64,000 nucleotides of DNA, taken from contig NC_135182.1 in assembly GCF_041146795.1 (NCBI RefSeq), positions 35,395,509 to 35,459,508 of the forward strand. Reading direction: 5' to 3'. Below are positions 1 to 12,575 of the stretch, piece after piece. The notes under the pieces are model-generated. The model saw only the letters and a program-made list of their open reading frames with translations. It did no database searches and was not told the DNA's origin. Position numbers and translations under genes: made by a program. Positions within the stretch are counted from its first letter, which is position 1. Every line of letters starts with the position of its first letter. Source of the stretch: Maylandia zebra. Taxonomy: Eukaryota; Chordata; Actinopteri; Cichliformes; Cichlidae.

Positions 1-2074
1 GCACAGTTATTAATACAAAATAATTCAAAGCTCTTATTCCACCGACTGCAGCTACAGTCGTTCCTTGTTTCCTCAGAGAGTCGTGTTGACGTACAGCAGC
101 GATGCAGCTCAAGATAAATCCTTTTCACAAACACAGCAAGAAATACACAAATGCCATCACGCAGGTCTTTAAACTGCTCTTAGGCTGTTTGCTAAACAGG
201 ATTCGAAGCCTGTTTAACTCAGTCAGTAAAACACCTTTCCACTGTACACGTGAAAAAGCACACAGATGGATGAAACGTGATTGGTAAGAATCATTAGGAT
301 TGGGAGAAAACTCACAGTACTGAACAGTGCCCAGCGAGTCGGCTGCTGGAGTAACCGTAGGTAAAACAAAAGTAGCAAAAATAAGCGAATAAAGCAAATA
401 GAAACACGATGCCTGCGGTGAATCGATGAGTTGGCTGCCACAAACACAGCAGCAGAGAGTGACACAAAATGAGACGAGCAATCAAAGGAGTCGAGGCAGC
501 TTCCCTTTTCAAACCTACGCACGGCGTAGCTGTGCTGCTGTCGCACGTGACCTGACAGAAATCGTGCAAAACGCAGCCTTCGTTTTTCTGCAAATAAAAA
601 CTGTCATGAAAGTGTCTCTGTAAGAGTGTGTTGTTGCAGAACTGTAGAGGTCAATGAGGTTAAGCAAACCACTTACAGCCAGAGAACATTAAATATGAAG
701 GCACTTTTATTTTGACATGTAGTGCTACTAGTCTATGATAAACAGCCATTAAGAGCAGATCCAGGTAATTGTGGACAAAGGCTTTAAAGCAGCGGAGCAC
801 TTTGGCCTCCCTTATAGACAGCCAGGAATTCATGATTAATTGCTAGTCTGTCTCCTACTGGTAGATTCTTGCCCTTTTCCCTCTTCTCTCCCTTCCTCTC
901 TCCTTCTCTCTTTTTCTCCTTTCTTTCTCTGTCCAACAAGACTGGTGTCATAAATTCATATATGGAAAACAAAATCAGTCTTTGGTCCACCTTCATTACA
1001 GAAAAATGGCTTTTCTGATGTCACACTGTTATTGAGCTGTAGAGCTTAACAAGAGAAGGCATTGAGAGCATTATTGCATCTATAATTATAAGTTATTAAA
1101 GTTAAAAGAAACATAAACTTCTCCATAAACTTCAGTTTCGCAGGTCTTCTGTGTTGATTGTAGGGGTGAGTAAACATATCTGACACATCTAATGGGTATT
1201 TGAAATCTCTCAGCCGCATAATATGTTAGTTATTTTGATTTTGTCTCAGCTGAAAGGAACAAAAATGCCTCCTGATGCAAAAACTTATTGTGTTTACCTT
1301 CATTTAGATGGGACGCACTTCTTACTGTCAGGCCACATGAAATCAAAAGTGCTCCAAAAGGGAAACTTATTGGATTTTAATGGCAATCGTGCAGTTCTAG
1401 TATGTTACTATCTAGAATTATGACACATCAGAGCCAAACTTCATTTTGCACATCTTCCCCCACTGAGGCAGAAATGAGTTTAATGAAATGTTTGGCACGT
1501 TGTGTTTCCTTTGCTGTAAATTAATAATACGTGTGCCTTGTTTGTTAACTAAACACAAAGATAAAGGTCCTCTGTAATGCAAGTCAACGGAGAGACAAGA
1601 AACTCTCTATGAATCTAATCAGACAAGAGAAAAAACCAACACAGTAATTGCAGAAGACCCAGCAGTGACCCTGCGTCAGTTATATTACAGACTTCAAAGA
1701 GTTGGAGGAAGATGTTAGGAGATCTTAGGAAAGATGTTAAGAGAAAGGGCATTCTTAGCTGATCATTTCAGGCATGCCCAATCTGATGAAGAGGAGAGTC
1801 AGTCAAGTGTGAATACGTCTCCTCAGACATACAACAGCTGCCCTTGTTTGTTCGAGTGCCATCAGGCAGGCTTCTGACCTCAACTTGATGCAAGGACAGC
1901 GGCTATAATCGTAACCCCGCGAAGACACGACAGCTTCAAATTGAATTTTGGCTTGTAGCGCCAGGTAGACATGAGAATGATTTAAATCTTCTTATTTAAC
2001 TCGCAGCACTACTTCCAACTATTCCTTCAAGACTGCATGCATTTTACTAAGAAGAGGCAGACGAAGTCACTCAC
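1..2074 (-). other. wnt6 intron 2 (partial), no gene seen
   Basis: This lies directly downstream of the exon 2 donor of wnt6. I searched it for the next Wnt exon (the family has an ETAFVFAI...CSMGELLQC-type block) and did not find it, so it reads as part of intron 2. Open frames here are short, overlap on both strands and resemble nothing known. A pyrimidine-rich run sits at about 871-931. Confidence 0.6.
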
Positions 2075-5000
2075 CTTGTTGAAGTATTTTCCCAAAGTAT
2101 TTGTGGTGGCTGGTGCAGTTCCACCTGCGGTACCTGAACTGGTACTGGCACTCCCGGACGCCCAGCCTGGCTCCTTTGGCCACCTCGTTGATGATCTCGG
2201 GCTGAGTCTGGCACAGCTCAGCCTGTTTCCCCGCCAGGCGCTTTGCCTTCCTGCAAATGCTGTTGGGGTCCATGACCAGTGGACTGCCCACCGCCCTGTT
2301 TGAACAATGTTAGACAAGAAGAAGAAGAATGGTTTCTAAGCAGCGTTATGACAACAGAGAGTTCACACGGCTTATCTTGTCACTCGGGAAACTCTGCAAT
2401 CATCAGTCGAAGAAGGTTTTTCTTTGGCTCCTCTACCCACCACATCTCAGCCATGTGACAATGTGCTTCTTGAATCAGCATGTGGGAGACAACAGCATAG
2501 TTTCCCAGAGGAATCCTGACTCTGATGTCAGATTGGCAAGTTTAGATTCTGTTATTGGACTGCGCTCGGAGGAACTGTGCGGTCCTCAAAAAGTTGGAAG
2601 TCATGTAGTTGGACGGCTTTTTACAGTTGATTTTGATGCTGCTTAAGTTGATTTTGGTAAAGCAGACGGCAGTCTTTCTAGATTTCCTAACGATACAGCC
2701 TCTCTGTAGATTTTAGAGACGTTAAGAGCTTTGCTGCTTAAACCACACAGAGTCCTCAAAGCAGCGCTCCTTCAGGGAATCTGCACATATTATATTACAG
2801 AAAAGAAGAAGAAAAAATGTTTAAATGTGAGGGAAAATAAATCAAGCTCGCTTCATGAAGTTTAAATATTTAAAACATTAATATGTATATACATATTTCT
2901 TGCATTTGATGAATACAACTGTGATCGTCCTGAGCAGCTTTGACAGATTAGTGTATATAACACAGATAAATAGTTTATTCTAACTCTTAATGGGAAAGGG
3001 GGAATTGGCTCTGCCACGTGGAATCACTGCCAGCATTTGTGGACACTTCAGTGTCACTACAGGGAAAGTGACTTCATGAGAGGACTTTATTTCCACTCTT
3101 TGCTTTTCTCATCTCTGCCTGCTGCCAGTTTATCCTATGTAGAACACCTACTCCATGTCTGCTCTGCATCTTTTTGTCCCTGGATGCCAGCAGATGTGAT
3201 TCATAAGTTGAGGTTTTACAATTAAATAGGGAGGGAAGGAGAAAGCGAGGGCGAGGAAAAGGCCAACCCATAGTTTTCATTCAGCCTCGTTCCTGTTAAT
3301 AGCACCTCCTGATATCATTCTTCTGCCTTGAGAGTTTGCTTTAAGAAGCAGAACAAACACTCGCCAATTCTCTCCGCTGGCGGTCTGATACCCAGCACAG
3401 GCTCCTGCGGTCGTTCCTGCATGTTTTTGTCTATTTTTAGACTGATATAATAATTTAGATGGCAGGCCAACATGTCAGCGGACGACAGAATTAAGTATCT
3501 TTCACACATAAGAAAGCTCGTGTTAGCCTCTTTGCTGAAAGAGGCGATCGTGGCTCAAGAGTTGGGAGTTCGCCTTGTAATTGGAAGGTTGCCGGTTCGA
3601 GCCCCGGCTCGGACAGTCTCGGTCTTTGTGTCCTTGGGCAAGACACTTCACCCGTTGCCTACTGGTGGTGGTCAGAGGGCCCGGTGGCGCCAGTGTCCGG
3701 CAGCCTCGCCTCTGTCAGTGCTCCCCAGGACGGCTGTGGCTACAATGTAGCTGCCATCACCAGTGTGTGAATGATGACTGGATGTGTAAAGCGCTTTGGG
3801 GTCCTTTGGGACTAGTAAGGCACTATACAAACACAGGCCATTTAACCTTTAATATGGTACCACCGGGACTTTGTTATGTTACAATAGCAGAAGAACACAT
3901 TTGTAAAGCACCTAATCCCGAATAATCATCCATTATACAGAGAGCACAATGGGAAAAAGCCGAATGTCATGTTATATGCTGAAAGTGCACTGGCATCTCC
4001 ACACACAACTGTGGGACACCCACTCTTCCATTTCTTCTGTGGTTACTTCTGTGTGTTGAAAACACTGCTATGGAAACAATGCTGTATTTTCATTACAGGT
4101 GTTCTGTGTAAACAGTGTAGCTGTGAGGCTACAATGAGTGTTTGTGTGGTGATCCCACAGATAATTGAAACATACAGACAGTGTGTAGGTGTTAATTACC
4201 AGGTACAGGTAAAATACTTAGCAACATACACTCCCTCCCAAAAACCACTTATTATCTACCCACTGCCACCGGGGAGCATGTGTGAGAGAGCGAGGAAGAG
4301 ATAAATGTCACATTTATGTCTATGCATGCAGGTGTACGTCTTTGCAGTCTGTCTGGGCTGTGAGAAAGGCAAGACGCTCGTTGGTGCGTATGTCTGCAAG
4401 AGGGCTCATCACGTGCACGCGGCCCGCTCTGTCAGCAGCTCGCAAAAACCAGGGTGGCTTTTATAATGGGAGACCCGTAAAACTAGTGAATGCACTCGAG
4501 TTTTATTCCGACTTCTGTCCACGGCATTCGAAAAATCCACAGACAGCTGGAGCCTCACAAACAAATATATAGATAGATATCGGGAGAGAGAGCCAGAGAG
4601 GCTAAAAAGGAAACTATTAAAGGATAAATTTGGCACCAGGATCCCTTGTTCACTACTACATATTACTCCACCTGACACTACTCCATGCACATGCTGACTT
4701 TATGAAATGCAATCATGTTATTTCCTTGCCTCCCTGTTCAAAAGGGCACAACACAGGTTTTTCACTTCACACCTTCTGTGATGCATTCAGAGTTTTGCTC
4801 TCGGGATGAACATAGCATTTAAGACATCAGCGTAACTTTGTGCTGAGCATTGGGGGGGGGGGGTCAAGATCTCTGTCTAAATAAATAAATAAATCTCGGT
4901 AAATTCCCAGATGATTAAACATGCAACTATTTTGCTGGTAATACCTGAAATGAGTAAAGAAATAATGCAAGATAATTCATCATTTTATTGGCTGGTTGGG

Positions 5001-8000
5001 TTTGATTATTGGGGGGTCATAACCCCCCTAACTCTCCTGAAAATTACACCCCTGGTTTAAGAAAGCATCTTGTCTTTTGTTCTCTCTTTGTGCTGCTGCT
5101 CACAGCGGACCTACACAGATAAGCGGCTTATTCCCACGAGGCAATCTGCTTTGTATTTGTATTTATACTTGTACAGTATACATACAGTGAAAAAGCCCCA
5201 TTATTCCCGGCTGTCGAAGGCGAGCACACTGTCCCATCTGTCCAGTATCATCTCCGCAGGTTGAATCCTGAGTTTTCTTTGATTAACCACGTTTTTTTAA
5301 AAACTGAGATCAATGTCACAGAGACCTGGTTATTGCCAGATCTGTTGCAAAAAAAATCACTTAAATCGAGGCTGTCCAACAAAATGAAGGGGGCCAAAAG
5401 ATCACAAATAACAGCAAGTAAGTAATGCAAAGTCTAAGCCTTTGGGACTCCAGCGAATCACAGTGAGAGCCAACGTTCACACATGGAGACAACTTGGAAC
5501 TGTGCTGAAACTTCCCAGGATTACAGTCGAACACGGTGGTGGTTGTGTGATGGTTTGAGGCTCCTTTGCTGCTTCAGGACCTGGACCACATGAATTCTGC
5601 TCTCTACCAGAAAATCCTGAAGGAGAATGTCCGACCATCAGTTCATGACATGAAGGTTAAGCGGACTATTGCAGCAAGTCCAAAATGAAGGTTTTCAAAG
5701 TGTGGACTTAAATCAGACTTAGTTGACCTTAAACAGGCGCTCGTGCTGGAAAAGCCTCCAATGTGTCTGAATTAAAACTATTCAGTAAAGCAGAGTGGGA
5801 CAAAGCTCCTCCACAACAGAAAGACTCATCACCAGCACATCACAAACAGCTGGAGATTTTGCTGACAAGGCAAAAGCATTTATTAAGATTAGGAAGCAAC
5901 TACTGTTTCACACAGAGCGGGTAGGTTTGGACAGGTTCTTTCCCTTAATAAAAACTGTGTTTGCTCTTCTTCTTTTTGCTTAATATAAACATTTATTTAA
6001 AGATTCAAAACATGCGACAAATTTGACAAAAAAAGTAGTCAGGAGGCTACATATATGTGTGTGTGTGGCTTTAACACCTGTGAGCTCGGGCTTTGACTGC
6101 TCTCTAAATGGTCCGTTTGACATTTTTCTGCTTATGCATCCATTTATCAAAGAGATACGTCACCATGGGCATCTCAGGCAAACAGCTCTGGCTGTGAACC
6201 TTCTGTTTGCCAGAGGCAGCCAATCAGAAGAAATTTGCCTTCGAGAGAGGCTGGCCTTAAATGGGAGCGAACAGCTTTTTATAGAGAGCAAATGAACACT
6301 GAGTGGCAGCACGAAAGCCCAGTGTGAGATAAATATGGATTATTTTGACAGCAAAGCTCCCAAACGGAGCTGGACATGAGAGATAAAGTTCCCCTTTAAG
6401 GTTGTGACACGCAACACAGTGCCGTCTTCAGCTGCATAACAATTGTTATGGTATACGTTAATATAATTATAATAATTAGCTAGCTCTCGACGAGCAGAAA
6501 CAAGCCCCGGCATGACCTAAATAGAGAGTCATTACAAAGTAAACTTAATTAAACTCAGAGCTTTTGCAAGTTTTAACAATTAGGAGCGATATCGACATAA
6601 ATGGATACATCAAAGCACGATCGTGCAACGCTGGGACACAGTAGGAAGAAATCATGCCTGAATTTTGGCTGCACATCGGTTGGGTAACGTGGGTTCATCA
6701 GACTCAGAAGTTTAGACAAAGGGCACGAGGAGAGTGGGAATGATGGAAGTGAGGTGAACTCAGGTGGAAGAGCACATTGCTGCAGATATACCCAAAAATG
6801 GGGTGCATTAATTCAATGATGGGATCAACGTGCTGTAAGTGCCCGGCATTCTTGCCCTTGTTTGGAGACTGAAACATTATAGTGTGCATCAGTGTGAGGA
6901 AGGGGAGACTCTGGACTCGCTTTACCGTGGATCCAAAAAGTGCGGATTTCAGGTGCAAAAAAAAAAGCAGGGAAAAAATGTTTGTAATGTCACGAAAAAT
7001 GCTGATGATCCACGCAGGTGCACTTACAGTGCAGACACAGATAAAAGCTTGCATACACGTCCAAGTAGGAACTTCAAAGCCGGGCAAGTAATCAGATCCT
7101 CTTCATGCAAAGTGCCACTGTTCTTCAGTCAGTCATTTATGATACAGCTCCTGAGCAGATAACCCAGTGCAAAACACTGAGAGGGAAGTTCAGTCATTGA
7201 TCGTATCAGCAGCTTTGAGGAAACACTGTCTCGCATGAACAGTTCTTCTTGAAGATAAAGAGCCGGGCACAGGCAGAGGAACGCGGCAGACGGAGATAAA
7301 ACAAGGCTGAGAATCACAAGTACTTGAATCAAAGGCACTGATAGGAAAACGATCACTGCTATGACAAATATTCAGCTGCTCCAATCATGAGCTAAACATC
7401 TACAGTTTGTCTGCAGATTCTTTCTTTGTACTCTTTATTAAAAAATAGGTGTCAGGCATGATCAAAGGTCTTGGACTGATAGTTTTTCACAATGGCAATA
7501 ATTATATAATAACCATATTATTTTTAGGTCACAAAGGGATTCAACACTGGCACTCATAGAGACCTCATATCTCATTAAAGATCTCACGCCACCGTGGAGC
7601 TGTGGGCCTTTCTCTTTTTTCCACTCCACCCATGAATGAGTGAATTTCATCCCCCTTAATCCCTCAAGTATGCTGCAGATGAATACAGTCACGACAAGCG
7701 CTAGTCTGAGACGCCGGAGCAAACGAGACAAAGGGAAAGGGTCGGCAGGAGTGTGAAAATGGAAACAAGATGCTGGGCTTCGTTAGAAAACAAAAAGGAA
7801 ACCGTTCACATGTGATGTAAATGTGTGCAAATTCAAACATGCTGTTCCCAAACTAAATTTCAAAACGAGCTCCTGGTTCTCGGCTTCGCTGTTTCTCGGT
7901 CCTCTCAGCCTGAACGTGTCGATCGCTTTCAAACACGCTCGATCCTGCTGACACGCTGCCGTGAAACGAGCCTGAAACGGTGACATTTGCTGCCATAAAA

Positions 8001-11000
8001 AGTTTCAGCACTCATAATGGAAGCAAAGGCAATTAAATGTGACCAGCAGGAAACCAACAACGCCGCGCTAATGTCACGAGAAAAACATTATTCTGGTTTA
8101 ACAACCGTGGCACACCCAGTGACAATTAACAGATACATTTCTGAGTCAAAATATGGACATATTCACATGACTGCATGAAAGAGCTCAACAGCACTCATGG
8201 AACATGGAAGGCAGATCCTGTTTGTGTGTCGCAGGCGTGATGACACATAAAATAAAGCTTTAGAGCAACTAAACTGTCTCTTTCCTTTTAAGAATAACGT
8301 GCACCACCAAGCTGTGGTTGCCATAGTGACATCTGTCTATAAACTAAGCCAATGTGTGAAGATGTTTCTGCCATTTCAGATTCAGATTTTTAGATCAGAT
8401 CAGTTATTCACGTCTCAAAGTTTAAGATGAGAGAAACAGCCTCGGCACATACTTCTACCATTTGATTGAAATGCAGGCAGCAGATTAAACGTCTGTAAAA
8501 GGTTTCGAAGGGTTTGCACAAGCGGTTTTTAAGAACAGGCTGACGGGAATCGAACCCGCGTTCTTATCCGACACCTAAATGTGAAAGGCATCAAAGTAAA
8601 TAACAGCGCCTGCTAACATCAGCACGGTATTAGTTGGTATCACTCCTGCACATGTGGCTTTGTGTGCAGGTATCACCTGATTAAATCATCATAGTTGCGC
8701 AGATCACACACAAGAATGTTCGCAGATAAAATAGTCCACATTCAGATGGGGTATTGTCATTTCCCGGACTGTTACCCAGGAAACCTGCGTCTGTGTCCCA
8801 TCTTGGACTACTAGTCTTACTCTTTTCTTTTTGAGTTTTTATTTAGATGTTTGTTTAGGCACTAAAAGTGCTCAGCTTGGTTAATTATGTCGGACGAATC
8901 TGTCTGTGAAGGTAGTCTTTCTTCATTTTTGTCTTTGGAGGTGTTGTTTGCCTGATTTGAGCATTAACCAAGGAAGCGATGGCGCGTAATGAGTTCTTCA
9001 TCTTCAAAGGTATTCTACCTGTTTTTTAAGGAGGTCCTAACATGTGCCACCGAGGCTTAATTCGCTCCTCTTCCTCGATTCTTGGATATTTAGACATTTC
9101 TTAGACAGTCGTTCTCCTCTGCTCTGCATTCTTCTGACATTATAATATACCGCTGGCCTGAATGTCTACCAAAATATATGCTGAAACACACTAACACACA
9201 CATAAACAATTTGATGTCAGTTCTCTGTTGCACATAAAGCCAAACCCACATCGTCATTTAATGTTTATCTTACCCCATCTGCCTGGTGCTGATTACACGT
9301 TTAGCTTTCAGCCCAGGACAAGATAAGATCTGTTATAATGAAACTCTCTCGTGCTGATGATGGCAGTGCTCACTATACATTTTGTGCGAGTGTGTGTTTG
9401 TTTGCGTGCATATGAGCGCGTATACATATATATATAGTCACCATAATGTGTGACTGAATAAGTGTGTCTGTATATCTTGGAGTGCATGCAGTGCTGACAC
9501 ACACACATGCAGTATGCGTGTGTGTGTGTGCACCTGTGGCACGCTCTGCGCAGGCCGTCCGCCGATTCAGGACTGTGGCGCACAACAAAGCTGGCCCTGC
9601 TCAGCACTGCAGTCAAAACTAGCATAAGAGAGCAAAGACATTCCTGACTGGTGTCTGAGTCTCTGAGCTTTGCTCTCTGCTCTCAGGCCAAATGATTAGA
9701 GCGCTTTAATCAGCAGAGGCACTGAAAGGACAGCTATCTCCCAGCATTTCATCTCGCTCACTCTTCGTCTCTCACTGCAGCTCTCGCTTTTCCTTCATCA
9801 ACAACCTATCTGCGTGATAGGCATTTTCCTTCAAAAGACAAGTACGGCAAAAGACATAAGGAGACAGAGACATTCAGAAGGAGACCGAGAAAGAGAGACG
9901 TACGATGGTATGAACAGCATCTTTCAACAGAGAGAATCATTGTCCTGGCAGACAGGAGAGCAATCCACAGGTGTGGTTTCACTGCTCCACAGTTGGCCAC
10001 ACTGTGTGCGTTTCTGTGTATGTGCTGGTGCATATATGCCCACTCATTTATGTGTGTGAGCAAGTGTGTAAGTGAGCTAGAGAGCGAGTGAGAGAAGATG
10101 ACAGCGTATGTCAGTGGGGATAAAAAGGAAGTAGCTGATTTCTTCGCACTGATTCTCTTCTTCTGCAGTCTTATTTAAAACAAATGTCCCACACTGCCAG
10201 CCAAACAGTGACATCAACATCACAGATAACAGCACAGCTCTGTGTCAGGAATCTTTCGCTTACTGATTTGCATTGAGATGAGCAGATTTAGCCCAAATAA
10301 AGCGATGAATTCACGGCGACGAAACAGACTGCTGACCCTGTACGGACATTGTTTTTCTCTCTTTCCTTCCACAGCTGGGTACCAGCACAGCTCAGCAAAA
10401 GATCAGCACTTTTCTGGCTGGCATTCACTTTGCTGGCTAAATAATAAACACTGTGTTTTGGCCCAACAGCAACACTTGGCCTAAAAAAGGACCTCTGTCT
10501 CTTATATTAAAGTCTGGTAAAGGAAAACTGTGATGTGGTGGTAATGAAGATGTATACGCATTATTGTTATTAACCTGCATTAATGGCGTGAGCTGATGTC
10601 AAATTACTGTTTAACACATTAGTTATTATAGTAAAAAGAAAAACACCTTGTACTGGATGTAAAATACCAGTAACACTTGAACCCATTCTCTCTTCTCCCC
10701 CTTATTTTTGCTCACTTTCACAATCTGTAACAGATACAGTGCAGCCTGTGGATAGACAAGCAGAGACTCTTATGTTTTATTAACAAAGAGAACTCGAGTT
10801 AATTCAAACTATCGTCACAGATTACCTCCACAAACCTATTTTTCTACAGTAAGATGGAAAAATGGCAAAGTGGAGGAGCTCTATCTACCAGTCATGCAAG
10901 GACATAAACTCACACAGCTTCCATGACACTACATCCCACACTGACCTTGACTGGGCTGTGAATGAACAGTGGGAGGATTCAAGTGGAAAAAAATCACAAA

Positions 11001-11259
11001 GCTGCACATTCAAACACTACAAAAGTGTGTGTGTGTGAGAGAGAGAGACGGAGAGAGAGTTTGATTCCTATTGAAACAGTAAGACAGACCCTCACCAAGA
11101 GAAAATATTTTATCAGCTGATCTGCTGTCTGTCTCTCTGTCTGTCTGTCCAACTGTCACACACCTTGTGGAGCTGAGCCTATAGGGATTTTTTTATGATG
11201 ACATATCCACTGAGCCCAGAGGGCCACCTGACATTCCTCCCTCTGAACTCTCACTCACA

Positions 11260-11318
<59 letters not shown>

Positions 11319-11753
11319 CACACACACCATCAACACCACATCCACCGATCTCCCTGTCCTCTCTATCGCTGCAGACAATGAAATGCACACACCTCCCTCA
11401 CCTCCCTGTCTTCTCTTCAGGTTTAGTCTCTCACTCTGGGAGCACCTTAGATTGTTCTTGAGCATTCTTAGATTCGGGTAGTTTGCTGGGAAATGTGCTA
11501 ATCATTAATCACTTATTAATGTTATGCTACTGCGCATATATATTTATATATATATGCGTGTTTATTTAGATTTCAAATAAATAGAAAAACCGCGATTACG
11601 CAGAAATCACACGAAGCTTTGGGTTGACGGGAGACAGACAGCGAAAAACACGTGGTAGTAAATGCAAACTCACCACCACAGTCCGATGATATTGACCGGA
11701 CAAAGCGAGATAAAGAACAGAGCCAGCTGGATCCGCGAGAGACGAGCCGTCAT
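2075..11753 (-). CDS. wnt6: Wnt6 secreted signalling ligand, 5' part (exons 1-2)
   Basis: Secreted, lipid-modified Wnt glycoprotein that signals through Frizzled/LRP receptors in epithelial, somite and fin/limb development. Exon 1 (11674-11753) encodes Met plus a hydrophobic signal peptide (IQLALFFISLCPV) ending GLW, followed by a GTGAGT donor. Exon 2 (2075-2295) starts after a CAG acceptor, restores the Trp codon in phase, and continues AVGSPLVMDPNSICRKAKRL through GVRECQYQFRYRRWNCTSH to KILQQ before another GTGAGT donor. The WAVGSPLVMDP and LGVRECQFQFRFRRWNC signatures are those I recall for vertebrate WNT6; four conserved cysteines and an NCT glycosylation sequon are present. Intron 1 is about 9.4 kb. 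Exons 3 onward are not found down to base 1, so the gene is cut by the window edge. The start is the only Met ahead of the signal peptide. Which teleost paralogue (wnt6a or wnt6b) cannot be told. Confidence 0.93.
3542..3846 (+). mobile_element. tRNA-derived SINE
   Basis: The 5' part is tRNA-like, with an A-box-like TGGCTCAAGAG and a B box GGTTCGAGCCC. The body follows, with CCTTGGGCAAGACACTTCAC, and the 3' end contains GTAAAGCGCTTTGGGGTCCTT and CACAGGCCATTTA. The same unit occurs on the other strand at 27653-27940, and its 3' part recurs at about 54330-54440 and 55556-55672, which confirms a dispersed family. Pol III transcription from the internal boxes and LINE-driven mobility are properties of the class. 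Confidence 0.85.
4852..4863. repeat. poly-G run
   Basis: About 12 consecutive G residues in wnt6 intron 1, a mononucleotide tract likely to vary in length. It is followed by an AAAT-type run near 4880. Confidence 0.8.
5420..6050 (+). mobile_element. Decayed, internally deleted Tc1-like transposon
   Basis: Conceptual translation gives broken pieces of a Tc1/mariner transposase: a helix-turn-helix segment (QRITVRAN...TVLKLPR) joined directly to a catalytic-core segment (VEHGGGCVMV, then a stop, GSFAASGPG). The middle, including the first catalytic Asp region, is absent. A degraded C-terminal part and a 3' flank with TGTTTCACACAGAGCGGGTAGGTTT follow, like the ends of a common fish Tc1 family. 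Several stops and frameshifts make it a fossil. The same family is represented near 52.6-53.4 kb on the other strand. Confidence 0.7.
11259..11313. repeat. CA/TG microsatellite
   Basis: Roughly 27 uninterrupted CA dinucleotides, some 360 bp from wnt6 exon 1 inside intron 1. Confidence 0.97.
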
Positions 11754-12567
11754 GTTGAAATCCTCAAAGAGACTCCCCACCAAAGTTTCGAGTGACGATC
11801 TCAGCCAGCACCGAGTTATTTCTTAAATACATAGGAAGTCCCTGCTTGCTGTCTGCGGCTGGAGTCGGTGCAGGCGCGCTTACAGACTGTCAAGAAGAGC
11901 GCAAAAATTCAACTGCTCGTCGGCCGTGCGCATCTTAATGCGCAACAAAGTTGGTCAAGAGGCTACTGGAGAGATGTCCGCTTTCAAAGGTGTGGTTAAC
12001 CTCTGCATTGTCGTTTTGCCCCATCTGTCGCAGCACGTTACATGCTTCCAGGGCGGACCGAGGACGAATCCCGAAAACACTCAAGTCTTATCTGACTGCG
12101 AAACAGCGCGTGAAAAAGCTCCACTCGTGAGGATCTTCGGCTCTGACTCATTTTACTTAAAACAAAAAAAAACTGTCATATCAGAGTCAGAGAGGAAGAG
12201 GAGCGCTTACACATGTCTAACAGTTCACGTCTTCAGGCGCGGAGCCCCGCTGGCCCCACTCTGCTCGCCCTCAAATGACGCCCGGATGAAGTTTCGGTAA
12301 TTCTCGGTGCTCACCGGCTGCAGGTAGAGGCGTCTCTGCCGCGACGGCTGTCAGTGTGGGCTCTTTGGATGATGAAGGCAGCAAAAATGCTCTCCCACCT
12401 TAGCGTGACGTCGCTCGGGGCGAAGCGAAATCCTCTGTCACTCAGAAAGGAGAGAGAACGAAACTGCAATTAGTTTTAGGAGGAAACGCGCACGCGCACA
12501 GAGGGGGGCTGACACGAGCCCGCAGTGTTTACGGTCACCCGAAATCAGAGCTGAGGGGATCACGGGG

Positions 12568-12575
12568 TGACGTCA
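12568..12575. promoter_or_regulatory. Palindromic CRE (TGACGTCA) upstream of wnt6
   Basis: A perfect 8-bp cAMP-response element palindrome lies about 815 bp upstream of the wnt6 start codon, in a CpG-richer stretch (about 11.7-12.6 kb). A second GTGACGTCGC half-type site is near 12404. CREB/ATF binding is known for this motif; use at this locus is inference. Confidence 0.4.

Larger units (their letters stand above)
2296..11673 (-). other. wnt6 intron 1 with repeats
   Basis: This is the 9.4 kb interval between the two recognised wnt6 exons. It contains a tRNA-derived SINE (3542-3846), a poly-G run (about 4852-4863), a decayed Tc1 relic (about 5420-6050) and a 55-bp CA repeat (11259-11313). 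I saw no further protein-coding exon. Large first introns of developmental genes often hold enhancers, but sequence conservation cannot be judged from one genome. Confidence 0.6.

Noticed and set aside
125..593. Three overlapping minus frames of about 100 codons near the window start
   Set aside because: Mutually overlapping, no known domain and not the expected Wnt exon 3.
2037..2317. Open frames on both strands overlapping wnt6 exon 2
   Set aside because: They are other-frame shadows of the exon; only the frame with the Wnt signature has proper splice sites.
8538..8565. tRNA-like piece (inverted GGTTCGATTCCCGTCA, B-box like)
   Set aside because: No acceptor stem, D-arm or anticodon arm can be built around it, so it is at most a SINE or tRNA fragment.
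11193..11465. Open frames through the CA repeat on both strands
   Set aside because: Created by the dinucleotide repeat, with Thr-His or Val-Cys runs; not coding.
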